A stretch of DNA of 64,000 nucleotides from Haemaphysalis longicornis (GCA_013339765.2 CM023450.1:105789344-105853343), one strand, 5' to 3'; shown: positions 1-12,763, numbered from the stretch's first letter. Numbers and translations: made by a program. Notes: generated from the letters alone by a model not told the origin.

Positions 1-585
1 GTACGGAAGGGAGGTCATTGAAAGGAGACAGAGCGGTTTCGGCACACGATGGACGAAATTTTCTCCATTTGCTTGGTTTTGATCAGCAGCTATTTGCGAC
101 CGAAACGGCTGGATGATGTTAGTTAATAGTGGCAGTGCCGTGCTCCCACGTGACGCCAAGAGGAAGGCTTCCGCAGTAACAGTCGGCCGGGTTAACGCCG
201 CCAGTATAATGTTGCCTGTCGTGGCAGTAGAAAAATGGCGAAAGAGCCACTTTCCTGTAGCCCTTTCTTACAGAGTCTCATACAGTAACACCGAGAGAGG
301 AATCTGTCGCTAGAGCCAACTCTGAGACAGCGCCTACTCTTTGACGCGAGCGATGGCAGAAGTGGAACCGGATTGCTTGGGCTCGTAGAGTGGTTATGGC
401 TGCGCAAATTGCGTTTCTGCAGCAGCAAAACGTTTATTACGGCAGTTGATGTTTACAAATTACAGTGTTCACAAGAACTTTAGTCGCTATAAACAGGTGT
501 CGTACGAAATAAAACAGCGCGTTTCAATAAAAAAGCATATGTGCGCAACGTTGCATATGCGGCTGCATATGAAACGTGACAGCCC
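1..585. other. Unannotated stretch
   Basis: Short overlapping frames occur on both strands, but none has a recognisable domain. No TIR, retroelement motif or RNA gene was seen. Confidence 0.5.
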
Positions 586-586
586 G

Positions 587-635
<49 letters not shown>

Positions 636-648
636 TTTCTTTCTTTCT

Positions 649-681
<33 letters not shown>

Positions 682-690
682 TCTCTCACC
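586..690. repeat. (TTTC)n microsatellite with CT-rich flank
   Basis: About 100 bp of tandem TTTC units interrupted by two TTC slips, running into CCTTCCCTCCCT-type pyrimidine sequence. Reading frames across it (poly Phe/Leu/Ser, or Lys/Glu/Arg on the other strand) are artefacts of the repeat. Confidence 0.97.
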
Positions 691-1699
691 TTCCCTCCCT
701 CCCTCTATTTTTTTTTCTCATTTTAAGTTGTCCCGCCTTTTCTCTACACAGTTTTTAAACCTAGATGCGGTTCTTTCCATTTGTTTACATAGCAATTGAA
801 CAATCCAATTTGCATTTTTGATTAAGCATAACGCTGCCATTTTCGATTACGTACTTGTGTTTAGCTCCAAATGCGCTCAAGCTTTCCTTCGTGCCGAAAA
901 CTGTTGGCATGCATGAGCTAAGCCTGTGTTGCTACTAGTTAGGTCAGTTGTCTACCTAACACCACTGTGGTAGTTTCTCTACCTTGCGACATAGCACATT
1001 CCCAAATGAGCTGTAGTCGTCTTTAAAATAGTGACGTCAGAAAACCTGCCGCGGTCCCAACGATGTGCTTAGCATATAAAAAAGTATGGACAACTTAAAA
1101 AGTGAGAAAAGAAATAAAATTTTCATCAGGCGTGGATGCAACCTGGCTTCATGAGTCTTTCTGTACATCTTGTCCGTTTTTTCTTTCATTGAGTCTAGCG
1201 ACAGCTTGAACGGCCAAAGGCATGGTCAAGGTGCCACGTTTTTCTAAAGAACAGGCAAGATCTGGGGTGAGTAAATGCCAGAGCCGAGAGAGGGTAAAGG
1301 AAAGGAATGAGGCAGCTCGGACGAAGACGATTGGGAGCGAGACAATGTCGGAGCCAAGAATCGAACCGATCCATCTCTGACCTCCTCGGCAGAACACACT
1401 GTCGATCTCACCTATATAGAAGGGATGGGGCTTGTTTCCTTCGGTTGGTGAGCTTATCACGACCGGCCTTGAGCGTCTGTCGAAACGAAGGAAATCGCTC
1501 GTCTCGCACCGTATGCTGTGCTCTGTCGTGAGCCCCGTTCACAACTGAAACAATCCCAAAAGCCTTTTCAGGAAGACGCAAGGGAAGCTGTCTCGCTGCT
1601 TTATTTCGAATGAAGATAACTATTTTTGAAGTGCTAGGAGAGAGTGGGGAAGAGCTCGCGTCCGGCATTTGATACCCAACAGGTCCCTGCCGGCCTCTA
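691..1699. other. Unannotated stretch
   Basis: No gene recognised. On the minus strand near 1360-1375 there is a GGTTCGATTC-like B box, but no A box or cloverleaf could be placed around it. Confidence 0.45.
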
Positions 1700-1913
1700 G
1701 AATTGCGTAGTGCGAGTGTATGTACACATATTGCGTGTGCATGTGCGTGTTTACGTATATATGCAAGTGTGCGTGTGTGTACGCAGTGCGCGTGCATACG
1801 TGTGCGTGGGTACGCGCGTGGGCGTGTGTGTGTGTGTGGATGTGCGTGTATATGCGCGTGCGTATATGTGTGTGTGTCTGTGTGTGCATGTGTGTATGTA
1901 TCTGTGTGTGTTA
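1700..1913. repeat. Degenerate (TG)n repeat
   Basis: About 200 bp dominated by TG, CG and TA dinucleotides, with longer pure TG runs near 1825-1840 and 1868-1880. The Cys/Val-rich frames over it are repeat artefacts. Such alternating purine-pyrimidine tracts can form Z-DNA. Confidence 0.9.
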
Positions 1914-2592
1914 CAGATCTTTTATTCGCCTAATTTCTCTTCAATTGAAGGATTTAATGCTTTAATTGAACAGTCCTGCATGCGGCTTCATTGTTAATCA
2001 AACGCACATCAAGTAATTATTTTAAATTCACATGCATATCGTATGTCCGCGCTTTGGCATATAGATGGTGTTTACTGAAAAGTTTAGCTCCCAATTTTCT
2101 CGATTAGCAATAGTGTAAACGGTCATGGACATGGGCCAAACGCTACGGACATGGCGTGGCATGTGCCACTGTGCCCGCACGCCACAGAAGAGGAAACCAC
2201 TGGCGTGCGTCGTCTGCTCCTCCGTTTCAACCCGACTCTCAACGGTGGCGTCATTTGAGAAGTTATTAATCTCACTCACATGGTAGTCGATTCATTACTT
2301 TGCGTTCGGTGGGGAAGAGTTTGGAACGTCCAACACACATCATGTGTTTAGCACGGCCAAGTACCGCTATCCCGCGCACCCCGACGTAACCAGTGACGGC
2401 GCACTCACATGGTTGCATGCAAGTGTGCCTCGCCAGTGAATACAACCTCTAGCATGAACCTGTGCCAGGCCTTCAACGCGCCCAGCGGCGCCGCAATACA
2501 CAGGCGTGTGAGTTCGTCAATCCCGATTTCACAATGCATGACTTGCAACGTTACCGCTCCTAGCGATAGAATTTAGTTGGTGCAAATTTTGT
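1914..2592. other. Unannotated stretch
   Basis: No convincing coding sequence or mobile-element ends. Confidence 0.45.
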
Positions 2593-2662
2593 CATTGCAT
2601 TGGCGGGAAGCGCAAACTAACCCGGGGACGAGAGTTAGTTTGCGCTTCCCACCAATCCAATG
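2593..2662. repeat. Long hairpin, 29-bp stem with 12-nt loop
   Basis: Arm 2593-2621 is the reverse complement of arm 2634-2662 with 27 of 29 positions matching; the loop is 2622-2633. The arm core GGGAAGCGCAAACTAAC is exact on both sides. It abuts the Tigger-like MITE, whose TA target site starts at 2663. It could be a tiny fold-back element, a pre-miRNA-like hairpin, or a fossil of nested TIR insertions. The sequence alone does not decide. Confidence 0.8.
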
Positions 2663-2664
2663 TA

Positions 2665-3605
2665 CAGTAATCCCTCCTTATAGCGAAATCGCTTTACTCG
2701 AAATATCGCTTTATTCGAAATTTCTTGTGGTCCCAACCCAAACTCATGTATTTTAGACCGACCGCATTACTCGAAGCTCACGAAGAGCTTGACCTGCTTA
2801 GAGTGAAGTGGCGAGTGGAGGCGCCGCCGAGCGGCGGCGACCCAGCGGCGAGGCAGGCTGTCATCAAGGCGGGTCAACGCAAGCTGGTGTTTCCCTGGTG
2901 ATTTTCTCGAGCCGGTGAAGCTTGATTCGCCTCATCTGCCTTTATAGAAACAGTCCGAGTGCATGGTAGGGCCATTGAATTTTGTTCCTAGACATTGGTC
3001 AATCGCGTGGACTCGACGGGAAGACCGACACACTCGAACCGTAGATTTTGCAATATCGTCGACAATGGGGAGCCAAAAAAATCTTGTGTTGCAAACTTGA
3101 CGGCTGCACACCTTGGGAAAAAATTGCCCAGTGATCATGCAAAGCCCCTAGTGCAAAAGCGGTCAGTTTTCATGATTGCGCTGTGTACCCACAATGAGCC
3201 GTTAATCGTTTTTTTAAGCTCAACAAACACAACCACAGACTCGAGCCACGGTGTTTGCGGTGCTTTCCAGCGCGAAGCTGTCGTAGCGTTTCCGTGTCGC
3301 CCCCTCGCCCTCTATAAAAGTGGCCACTTCTACTGCCACTTTTATGTGCGGGGACCACCGCGTCATGCTATGTTTGGCCAAATTGGAGTGCGGGTTGCTC
3401 GCGCCCATTAACACCTTCAAATAGCCAAAGTTCACTGCCTTGTTTTCCTTTAGTGAATATCTTGTGCTTTGGTTCCTAGCAGCTGTGGCGCAATTTAAGC
3501 TAATGCTTTAGCTTTTCTCTTCTCGAGTGGTCGCTTATATCGAAATACCGCTTATAAAAAAAATTTTCTCTGTCCGGCTGACTTCGTTATAACGGGGGAT
3601 TACTG
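2665..3605. mobile_element. Tigger/pogo-type non-autonomous DNA transposon (MITE)
   Basis: The left end begins CAGTAATCCCTCCTTATAGC and the right end, reversed and complemented, begins CAGTAATCCCCCGTTATAAC. The element is flanked by TA on both sides (2663-2664 and 3606-3607), as expected for Tc1/mariner/pogo insertion. Both ends are rich in CGAAAT and CGCTTTA/CGCTTATA motifs. At 941 bp it is short for an autonomous Tigger, and neither strand shows a CENP-B-like helix-turn-helix or DDE frame. It is probably non-autonomous or internally deleted. Confidence 0.85.
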
Positions 3606-3607
3606 TA

Positions 3608-5199
3608 TTACCAACTGGGCCCAAGCTTCCGCTCTTGCATGTTTTGTCATTTCTCTGTCTGGGTGGCTACGGCCCATGTGTTTTTGACGGAGTGCATAGA
3701 GGTGCCCGCCATGCGAGATTCTATTCACTTGTGGGTACAAGCCCGCCACTTCCAAGTACGCACCCAGGGCCACCCACTGCTTCCATTCAAACTCCCCTTC
3801 TATTATTTTGAGACACTGCCAAAAAGAGCTTAGCTTTTGGGCCTCTGTATCTAAAGGAAAAATCGCGGGGTTTGAAACGACCTGGCTTGGAGACTCAGCA
3901 GGGGTAATATTTTTGCGAAACCCGTAATTTTCTTACTGTAAAATATTCTCGTGGCTCTATTGTACGTCTTTATAATGGAAATATACTCGTCTGCTCGTGT
4001 GCTATCGGCGAAAGTGTCATCATCAGAAACCGCGTCCTACCATCACAACCAGATCGAACGGGACCATTGCGCTGGAAATCGGCCTTTAGTCACCACTCAC
4101 AGTTCTGGCCGCTACTTGAAATCGCAGCAAATGTAGGAAGCCACCTCCCACCTACCGAGTCCACTGCCCCCTTGCTGCGCATGCTTGTCGTAAATGAGGA
4201 TGTTTCGATATCTTTTAGTTCGGTTTAAAGGCTTGTCGCGGCTTTGACTTGACTTGCCTTGACTTGACTTATCAACCCGTTTAATTAACGTTCTGGGCCA
4301 CACCGGAAGTGCCTGGCTTGTATCTATCTCGGAACGGAACATGGCGTATATGACAAAACTAGCGGGTGATGATCGCTAGCGAGTGTATCCTCAGGACAGC
4401 CCCAAAGGAAATCACGGGGGCTGCCAAAGGCTCGCCGCTCCCACCGACCTTCCTTTCGAAATTTTTTTACTTGCCAAGGCGTTTTCATTCGTTCGGTTCA
4501 CGCATGACCTCGACGTTTTTGGAGGCTCAATGAGATAAACTCGTACAAGCCATATTTTCGAGGGAGTAGTCTTAACAAACGGGAATGACGATCATTCACG
4601 TCGGGTACTTTTGCGATATTGACCAAATACGTTCGTGAAATCAACTTGGCAACCCTCACAAAAGATTCGCTTTTTTTTCTTACAATTTTTTTGGTACGTG
4701 CTATTCAAATTAATGACACAACAACTACTGAAAAGTTACAAACACTGACTCGCAATGATCAGTTATATTTTCACAGCGTACTGCAAGCAACGTTCGATGA
4801 CCCATGTGTGAAACGCAAATCCACAATACGTCGCTACGCAATACAAATACGTCGCTCGGCTTCTAACTCATGACACTCCGCGGCAGTTTTTACGGCTGGG
4901 GCGCCTTCGTTGGCAACTTCCCCTCCTTGATACTAATTAGGGTTGCAAGCAGTATTGAGAACGATTGTACATATGCCGCAACAATGGCAGCGAAAGCACT
5001 CCAGTATAGCTCTCAGGCCACGCAAACAGGCGCTCGTGGCGCGCAGCGCCGTTAATCTTAATCGCGCCCCGCGGAACGGTGCAGCAACAAGACAGCGGCG
5101 GCAGCGCAGTAACAGAGTCCACCGCTTCCTCCCTCGCTACTTCCTATGTTGCATCGCACACGAGCTGAGACTCGGGCAACAGGACGACAAGCACGCATC
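3608..5199. other. Unannotated stretch with a small TTGAC array
   Basis: A short imperfect array of TTGAC/TTGCC pentamers lies at about 4237-4269. From about 5030 the sequence becomes GC-rich, continuing to about 5440 with overlapping frames of 136-179 codons on both strands and no recognisable domain. Confidence 0.4.
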
Positions 5200-5230
5200 C
5201 GATCCCACGCCGATGGACGGCGTGGGATCG
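5200..5230. repeat. Perfect 13-bp palindrome with 5-nt loop
   Basis: CGATCCCACGCCG (5200-5212) and its exact reverse complement (5218-5230) flank the loop ATGGA. It sits inside a GC-rich block. No U-run follows it, so it is not a conventional terminator. Confidence 0.8.
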
Positions 5231-7205
5231 CCTTGGCAATCGCTCTCTTTCCCGCTCCTTCTTCGCACTTTCGCTCTCCGGCGAGCTCTCCGGTCCTTCT
5301 TGCTGAGCTCTTTTCCGATCGCTCCGTGCAGCGCCGAGAAGGCTGCGGCGCGTGCAGGAGACGCAACCAAAAATGCGCCAAAAGAAATGTTCCGAAGGCG
5401 CGTCATATGCTTTCTCCAGATGGGAATACCAGTAACAGAGTCTATGGGAAAATCAGGCCTTGGGGGCTTCCTTCTCTTGTAAAAACGAACCACACGGCGT
5501 TGGCAGATTCTGAAACTTATAGTTGGTCTCCGTCTCTGATATCTGCTGTTATATGAGTTGACGAACGGATGGGTGTTGCTCAACTGAGAGAGCGTGGCGT
5601 TTGTCTATTTGTGCGACGGTCTTTTTATCTTTTTGGTGTCTGTAGAAGCCGCGGGCATGAGTTTTCAACCAGAATATTCTTGGCGGTGAATTTGCCACCC
5701 TTGCCGGGTGGTGCCACCGCATCCGTATTGCTATTGGCTGGCTCCTATTCCATTGTTTTACATGACGCACCCGCAGACATCATAAAAGAAGAACGGGGGT
5801 GGGGAGTGGGTGTGGGGGGGGGGTGGGGGGGGGGCTGTAAAACCATTTGAAACATCCCGGGCTTGCTATAGAGGGAATCTTGGGCACAAACAACATGAGC
5901 GCTAATTTATCTCAAATACGGACATTCGAGTACGTAAGGCAACATGATGCCATGTGAAGAAGATGAAGTGCAGTGTTTTGCAAAGTACCGTGCTCACTCA
6001 CGACAGACGACGACAAGGGAGTAGACAGCGGGCGGCCCGTATGGGAGTGCCATGACCGATTGTACATAAATATCGTTGTCTTATAAATATATCCCTCCAT
6101 CATCACGCATGGTTCGTCTCATCCTTGTCTTGCCGCCAAGTAAAAATATGAAATTTTCGGCAAAATAAAACACTAAGGATACAAATGGAAAAACGGCCGT
6201 GAACATAGGAAAATTTAGATGTTTCTTTACAGGAAAAGGTAACGTAATTCCTCAGCGTGAAATTCGTTTTATATCAATTTCGCTGCCACTCGCTAGATTG
6301 TTAATTATATAGCTTAGACCATGGCCTGATCTGCATGATCCTTTTAATGTTGCACTGGTGAGGATATCGAGTAAAACTAGTCGGTGAATCCCTCCAAAAA
6401 CTAGCTCAGCTAGTAATCATAGTATCGTTTTTTTTTGCTTACTTGTCGTTTGGACTGACGGCAAGCTTATGACACTACACGGCCCCTAGACGGACGTGAG
6501 TGTGAGATATGCGGTGTTTTAGTAACAGCTCGAATAAGTGTTCTTTGTAAATACAATGTTTTCTGATAGTGTTGCAGCCTATTCGAGCACGCCGTAGGTG
6601 GTTACAAACGAGAAGAAAGAATTACACATCAAACATTTACCGAGATCAGGAAGGTGCGAGAGTAACGCATGAGACCTGTGGTGCCGGAAAACTGCGCTGC
6701 TAGGTGATTAACATGTTCTTCCTGTGTCATGTTTTCGGAAAAGTGTGCCAGAAGAGTTGAAAAGTGACCACTCCTGAGCGTGATCTTGTAGCGCAAGAAA
6801 AATGCACTCACAACGATAGCTTGCCTGTGCGGGCCACATTAGCCGCGCTTTTCCGAAGCCCGAAGAGATAGCGGTCCTACGTCAGCAGGTCGAGATGTTA
6901 CGGAACAGAGAAGCGAACATCAGCGACCGTAGTCTTCAGTTCAAAGTTATGCTGATGTTCAAAGGTAGCCTTTAAGCAGGTTTGAGTGACAGAAACTTCG
7001 AAAACACTTTCAAACTTGCGTTTGTCTGAGAATTTGAGCACAATACGTGAACACAGATTTCAAACCCACACTTCGTCTATGTTTAGTTTCAACCATGCAA
7101 ACAAGCTTCCACCCCGCAGTTATCTAATAAGCTGCTGCTTAAATTTTTCGGGAGATTCTGCAATCCTTCTGCCAAACTTGCGCAGTGAGGCCTAATACGA
7201 ATACT
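5231..7205. other. Unannotated stretch
   Basis: Apart from the G-rich tract at 5795-5834, nothing recognisable. 5900-7200 is ordinary AT-richer intergenic sequence with short frames only. Confidence 0.45.
5795..5834 (+). repeat. G-rich low-complexity tract
   Basis: Multiple runs of four to nine G separated by single T or A bases. It could form a G-quadruplex; no other function is suggested. Confidence 0.85.
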
Positions 7206-7500
7206 TTTGGGGCTAAGCCCCGTAGGGGCTCGGGCCTTCGGCGTATCCTGTCGTCGTCGTCTTTTTTTGATCTTGTCACGGTACTAAAACACCGGTACAC
7301 TCGTTTTCGAACAGCTCGCGCTAGAACGCTCCGTGCTTCAAAGACACGAGAGTTTTACAGTAAAGCTACGTACCTCTACCCTAAATGGTTTCATCTCCGT
7401 GGGCAAAAACGCCAAGGCGCCAAAAATACACTTGCACACGGCATGCTTCACTCCTCCCCAAGTTTCACATTTAATGGAGTTGCTTTTGCAGAACCTTCAT
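7206..7500 (+). repeat. Dispersed repeat family A, copy 1
   Basis: Begins near GGGGCTAAGCCCCGTAGGGG and passes through a TCGTCGTC block and one copy of an internal unit (ACTAAAACACCGG ... CTAGAACGC ... TGCTTCAAAGA). It then has CTCTACC, TTTCATCTCCGTGGGCA and CCAAGGCGCCAA blocks and ends near 7500. The same block order recurs at 25205-25585 (same strand) and 23340-23775 (opposite strand). Class unknown. No TIR or tRNA-like head was seen. Reading frames within it are not conserved between copies. Confidence 0.8.
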
Positions 7501-8929
7501 GTAATATATGGCGTGCAGTTTAAAATGCGGTACCGGGAAAGTGCACATGATAGCACAGAACCTTCTCAACTGGCATGTAAGTTTTCTGATAGCCGTTGAA
7601 TTCCGTTGGCAAAAAAGAATCGCCGGAAAGTTTCAGCCATTAGTACTGTTTTGGCAACAAGCCTCCGACCGGTGAAAAACGATAGGCGTGGGCTTCCGCA
7701 CCGGCCTACATGTAACATCGGAAAGTACGGCCCCGCTATCTAACTGAAAACTGATTATCTTCATTGAAGAGGGCGAAAGAGGCAAGGCTAATATTACGTA
7801 ACGGGAAAAATTAATAAAGGAATTAGGGAACCTGGACACCGTTCGCAATATTTTGATCGTCTTCGTCGTGTACCCTCAAAGTTTTGTAGCTCATTCAAAT
7901 TTTTCTACACTGCTCATATTCTTGCACGCGCGGCAGTATTAAATTTAATCCGTGTCACCAGTTCCCGCTACAACAACGAAGCGAAAGAAAGAAAACGAAA
8001 ACTGACGGAGGAATCGGTCAACTGGAACAAGTGCCCGCTTTTTTTCCCTTCAGCAGGCATGGAATTTCATACAGCGTGTGTTATTTGCAGTGGAATCCCA
8101 GTTCATAAAGAGAAAACAAAGAACAAAAAGGCAAAATCGAAATGTCGTTTTTTCGCTCAAATCGAGTGTATACAGCTTCCGACAAATTTCTCCCCGGCGG
8201 AAAACGACGCGAGACGGCGGGGAGAAAATATAAGAGAAGTGTCACTTTCATTTTCTTGTTGGCGCGATTCAATAACCCGTAAAATGGAGGTTTTATAAGG
8301 GGCCTTATCCAGCAAAGCTGGAAAGCCCTCCGCTGTTTGGTGGAGCAATAAAGCGTGAAAAAATATAAACCCAGATAGACATTTAGACAAAAGGTTCAAG
8401 GTTCTGACTCACCTTATTACGTGGGGTAATCTCAGTTTATGGCGTTTAGCGTGATTTTTTTTGCGCCCTGCTCACGCGGTTATATGGTGCTAAAACTGCA
8501 GTCACAGTCATTGCACTTGTATGCTTTATTGAACCAAAACAGGCTAATAAGCTTATTGCCCAGATTGCTGCGTTTTTCAACCCTGACCAATCCGTCTCTC
8601 TAGCAAAAATATTAAAAAAAATACAGTTAAGTTTATTAGGGAATGCATGGATGTTATTGTAGGGGCTTCGCTCTGTTCCCTAGAATGTTTGAACAACTTG
8701 CAGCGAATATGGGCCTCACACTTCCCGAGTGCTAATGTGCGGGCCACACATTTCAACAGAACGGAATTAAAAAAATTGTAATACTGCGGAAACAACAGTG
8801 CCAAGAAAACGCGTTTTATTTAACATCGATATCCAACCAGATCACCTCTTCAAACATGCCAAAATTGTGGACACATATTCCGACAAGTAGGAATCGGTGT
8901 TCGGGAACCATCTTAAATTGGGGACTTTC
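7501..8929. other. Unannotated stretch
   Basis: Short frames only. Nothing recognised on either strand. Confidence 0.45.
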
Positions 8930-8939
8930 TAGATAGGAT

Positions 8940-9572
8940 ATTGAAATTCGCATATAAGGTACCAGGCAGGATTTCGAGGAAAAGAGGCCACCATGGTGTT
9001 ATAACAAAACTGCGCATCATATGGACCCCCGGGAACGTGTCCTTTGAAAGAAACGAGGCGAAACACGCCGCTGCCCGCACTCATACACACTGGGCCGCTT
9101 TTCAAGAAGGCGAAGACACGAAATCCCTTTGCACCCCTAAGCCCACTCCTCTTACATCATACACGGACGTACTCACCTAATAGCGACTGCAATTCTCGCC
9201 ACAGTTCTCGCCACCACACCCCCGTCTATCCAGAGCCGAGAAGACCGCCCTTCGCCGACTTCAGACGAACTCTTAACCTCACGGCACTCTCCTCCATGCC
9301 ATGTACCCCGCCCTTAATTTAAGTCCCAAAACCCTGTACCACATGGTATGTGAGTGTCAGCAAACCCAATCTCTTACCCCCAATCCCCATCCAACCTCCG
9401 AACAGAGGGCGGGTCAGGTGGCCAGCACCGAGAGCGTAGCATGGTGGAGAGGGCCTGGGCAGCCAGCGCGGATGAGGGCTTACCGGACTAGAGGAGGCCC
9501 GCCACCAGGTGGCACCCAACCATCAGCGCCCGAAGATCGTCGAAATAATGTTAATTCACTCATTCATTCGCC
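8940..9572 (+). mobile_element. 5'-truncated LINE remnant, RNase H and C-terminal region
   Basis: The first frame (8941-9180) carries the C-terminal part of an RNase H domain: LRIIWTPGN, then NEAKHAAAR, matching the usual W-x-PGH ... GNE-x-AD/AH-x-AAR pattern. After frameshifts, about 9320-9360 reads LYHMVCECQ, corresponding to the His-Cys half of the CX2CX7HX4C motif seen whole in the other LINE copies here. The 3' end passes through a frame-shifted Trp/Ala-rich tail and finishes in CATTCATTC-type sequence. Stops and frame changes show it is dead. It belongs to the I/R1-like group of RNase H-bearing non-LTR elements common in ticks. Confidence 0.75.
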
Positions 9573-12082
9573 ATAGCTGAAATCATCTCCTAATTTTTGC
9601 GCCTGAGCGTGAATCCTTCGACACCTGACTTTTACAGAACGGATGCATTATTTAAAAAAAAATGTGAGATCACTGGAATGCTTACACACGCCTTAAGGGT
9701 ATGGAAACGGATATTATACGTCGCAGTTGCAATTGCATTGTCGTGTTATGTCGATAAAAGAGCCAAGCGAGGTAGACCTCAAATGCTCAATATAATGCTC
9801 CCTCTCTCTATCACTCTCTGAGTAACACCAGCAAACCAATTGATACATGTCATATGCATCGTTCAGGAAAAGCTGTGTATGCGGTCAAGCTTTGTCGTGT
9901 TACTATCAAACGCTGTTCAGTCTTCCCGCTTTTACGCAGTCACATTTACTTGTGATAGCCTCCTTAAGATGGCACTGAATACGACTTTTACCTCCTCACT
10001 CCAAGTGTACCCCTGCTTTTCCATGGAAAGGACGGTAACACATTTCGTAAGAATGCCCAAATTATCGCTTCTTGCAAGGTGCCGAACCATGGTTTTGCTC
10101 TCCATTTAATGACACTAACATTCACTGAGTAACACCTTAAATGATACAATGGCGAAATTATCGAGTCCAAATACTACACCAGTTATATCTGACGTCAATA
10201 CCATGATCAGTGAGTGTTCTTTTAGGTATGCGCAGAAATGCATGGCGGCAAGCTTTCAAAACAGCAAACAACTGAAGAATTGAAGCTGAAATTGGAATAC
10301 GGCCTTTGACGTACCGCAAGGAGAGGCAGCAAATCCAGCAATAGAAACAAATTCAAGCGCTCTCATGAATATCCTAAACCTGTCAAGGGGAGTTTGATAC
10401 CGGGATTAAGCTTATGCAAACTCACGCGCTCGCTATTGTATGAGAAAAGAGACTAACAAGTCCGCTGTGGTCGATGGCCTCGGAGGAAGCTGGGCGTGCC
10501 TTGAGCCCGTGCTCGTTTCTTTCAACGTGCGCATAAAAATATCTACAACATGAAAAAGAACCAATATGACGTCTCATAATTCACTTAATGTATCCGAAAA
10601 CTGCGACACGGCGGCCCGCAGCAGTTCTAAAACAGGGTTACAATTAAGCTACTATAATGGAGGCGCCTCCTGCGGCAGACCACCCAGGGAAGGACTTTTC
10701 CTCTTGCAAGCGCATGCATGTAGAACCGGCCCGTCAAATACGCTGTCACCTCATCATCCTTGGAAGAGCCATTCTCTGTCCCAGAGCGTGGACCTTAATT
10801 GGGGATATACGCGGCTTACTTTGAGCAGTTAGAACTGATCAGGCCGCCGGGACGGCGCCCTTCCGGACACCGGCCCTCCGCGGTCGCCTTCGACATAAAC
10901 AAGGCCGCGCGCCTCATACTAGGCGTCACTAAACTTCTTGTGAGGCCATGGACCTCATCGGGCTAACTGAACACAGTGAATGACGTAGCTTAACCTTCAC
11001 GTTACAGGCAACAGAAATCTCGTGTCAGGCTAGTGACTGCGCTTCGCAGCATTCTTTTTCTCTAAATGTTGTTCCCCTTTTGGCCGCTCGCACAATTACA
11101 TTTTTCTGTTTTTCTTATTCGACTCTGCTTTCTTTTTTTTTTTCTCGTACAACCACCCGCCTTCCATGACTATGTTTCCTAAGCACGCGCACATACACAC
11201 CCGGAGAAATAATACAAGGGTAAAATAAAAGAAAGAGGACCTAGAACACTTCTTGGCAAGCTCGTTTACTCCCACGGCTACTTAGGCTTGATTGGAGACA
11301 GCAAGTAACGTATGAGCCCACCGACGTTCCTGCGAGACGCCTCCTAGTTGCCAGGCGGCAACAGAGACAGACTAAAGATGGTGCTTACTCTAGCTGCGAG
11401 CCCTTCCATCAGTAGTTTCCCTCTTGCCGCTTCTCTCTTCTGCGTGTGACAAGTAGATTCCCGACAAAGGTCGTGGGCACGGCTCCTTTCCGGGAAAGTT
11501 CATTCACTGTCAATCGCGAAGCGGCGTTTGAGAAGCGAGAGCAATGATGCGCGCGTCATAATTTGGGAGCGCATAACAAATGTCGCTACAAAGAAGACTC
11601 GAGAGAAAGCGGGCGAAGAGCAAACAAGAAAAAAATAGAATAGGAAAGAAGCAAGAGGTCAATGAGACCATCTAGCGAACCAGTTGTGTGATTTTCAAAG
11701 GAAACAGAAAAGTAACCGTTCAAGTAGGAAGGAAATAAACTGCGAGAGAGAATGTCGCTGGATTATACAAGAAATGAGTGGAGCGCCCTGCGACAATTAA
11801 CCGTAATTAGCCTCAAACTTACGTAGAACTCATTTTGAAATAAAAGAAGCCAATCTCTAAACGTACAAAAATTACAAGGCGTAGGAAACAAACTGGTGGA
11901 TATTTGCAAATAAAACATTATATGCAACAAAGAAAGCACGAGAAAACTCGCTCACGCCCGTTGTCCTGGGAAAGAGAAGCAATACCAATAACGTATTGCT
12001 CGATTAGTCGACTAGTAACGGCCCGGATTTGACTGCAAGACTACAAGACAGATGTGCGGTGCCAAAGACGAGCAATAACGTG
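9573..12082. other. Unannotated stretch
   Basis: No domain, TIR or RNA gene recognised. A GC-richer block with short palindromic pieces lies at about 11460-11600. Confidence 0.45.
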
Positions 12083-12301
12083 GCATACACACATACGTAC
12101 ACACACATACATACATACAATACATACATACATACCATACATACATATACATACATACATACATACCATACATACATACATACAATACATACATACATAC
12201 ATATACATACATACATACATACATACATACATACATACATACATACATACATACATACATACATACATACATACATACATACATACATACATACATACAT
12301 A
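12083..12301. repeat. (CATA)n microsatellite
   Basis: About 215 bp of CATA/TACA units, pure over roughly the last 110 bp and interrupted by CATAC/TACAA slips at the 5' side. The Tyr/Ile/His or Met/Tyr/Val/Cys frames across it are artefacts. Confidence 0.97.
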
Positions 12302-12763
12302 AAGAGAGGGTGAAGGGAAGTTTAAGCTTTTTACGACGCCAACTGCCTATTTCACGACGTTTCGCCGGGAGCCGACCCCTTTCTAGCCTTTTTATGGCAA
12401 CCGAACACAGCCCTTCGCGTATTCGCGCACACATGCAAGCTAAGCTCCCAACATTGCTTCCCTCTCTTTATATCTATCTCTCTGTATCGAGCCTCGATAA
12501 AAGGGAAGTCTATCACTAGAGACATTATTATACCCAATGTATTTGCGAGTGTGCCAGTTTTCTTTAGATTTCAGACGGAAAGATGGTACCATTAGGCCCA
12601 CCTCAAAATGTGTGTTTTCATTGGGTGTTGGCTGTTTATATTAAAGCAATCCATATTAGCTATGGGAATACTGTAGAGGCTACTCGAGTTTTGTAACAGC
12701 ACAGCTGTTTAAGCTTTTAGTTTCGCCGTCCAGCGTTACCAGAAAAAAATACAAAAAAAATCA
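12302..12763. other. Unannotated stretch
   Basis: Ordinary sequence between the CATA array and repeat B. Nothing recognised. Confidence 0.45.

Noticed and set aside
1150..1460. Minus-strand 103-codon frame with a GGTTCGATTC motif
   Set aside because: The B-box-like motif has no A box at suitable distance and the frame has no recognisable domain.
2995..3411. 138-codon frame inside the Tigger-type MITE as transposase
   Set aside because: No HTH, CENP-B or DDE motifs can be found, and the composition is not typical of a transposase.
12004..12434. Met-Tyr-Val-Cys-rich frames of up to 140 codons
   Set aside because: They are translations of the CATA microsatellite.
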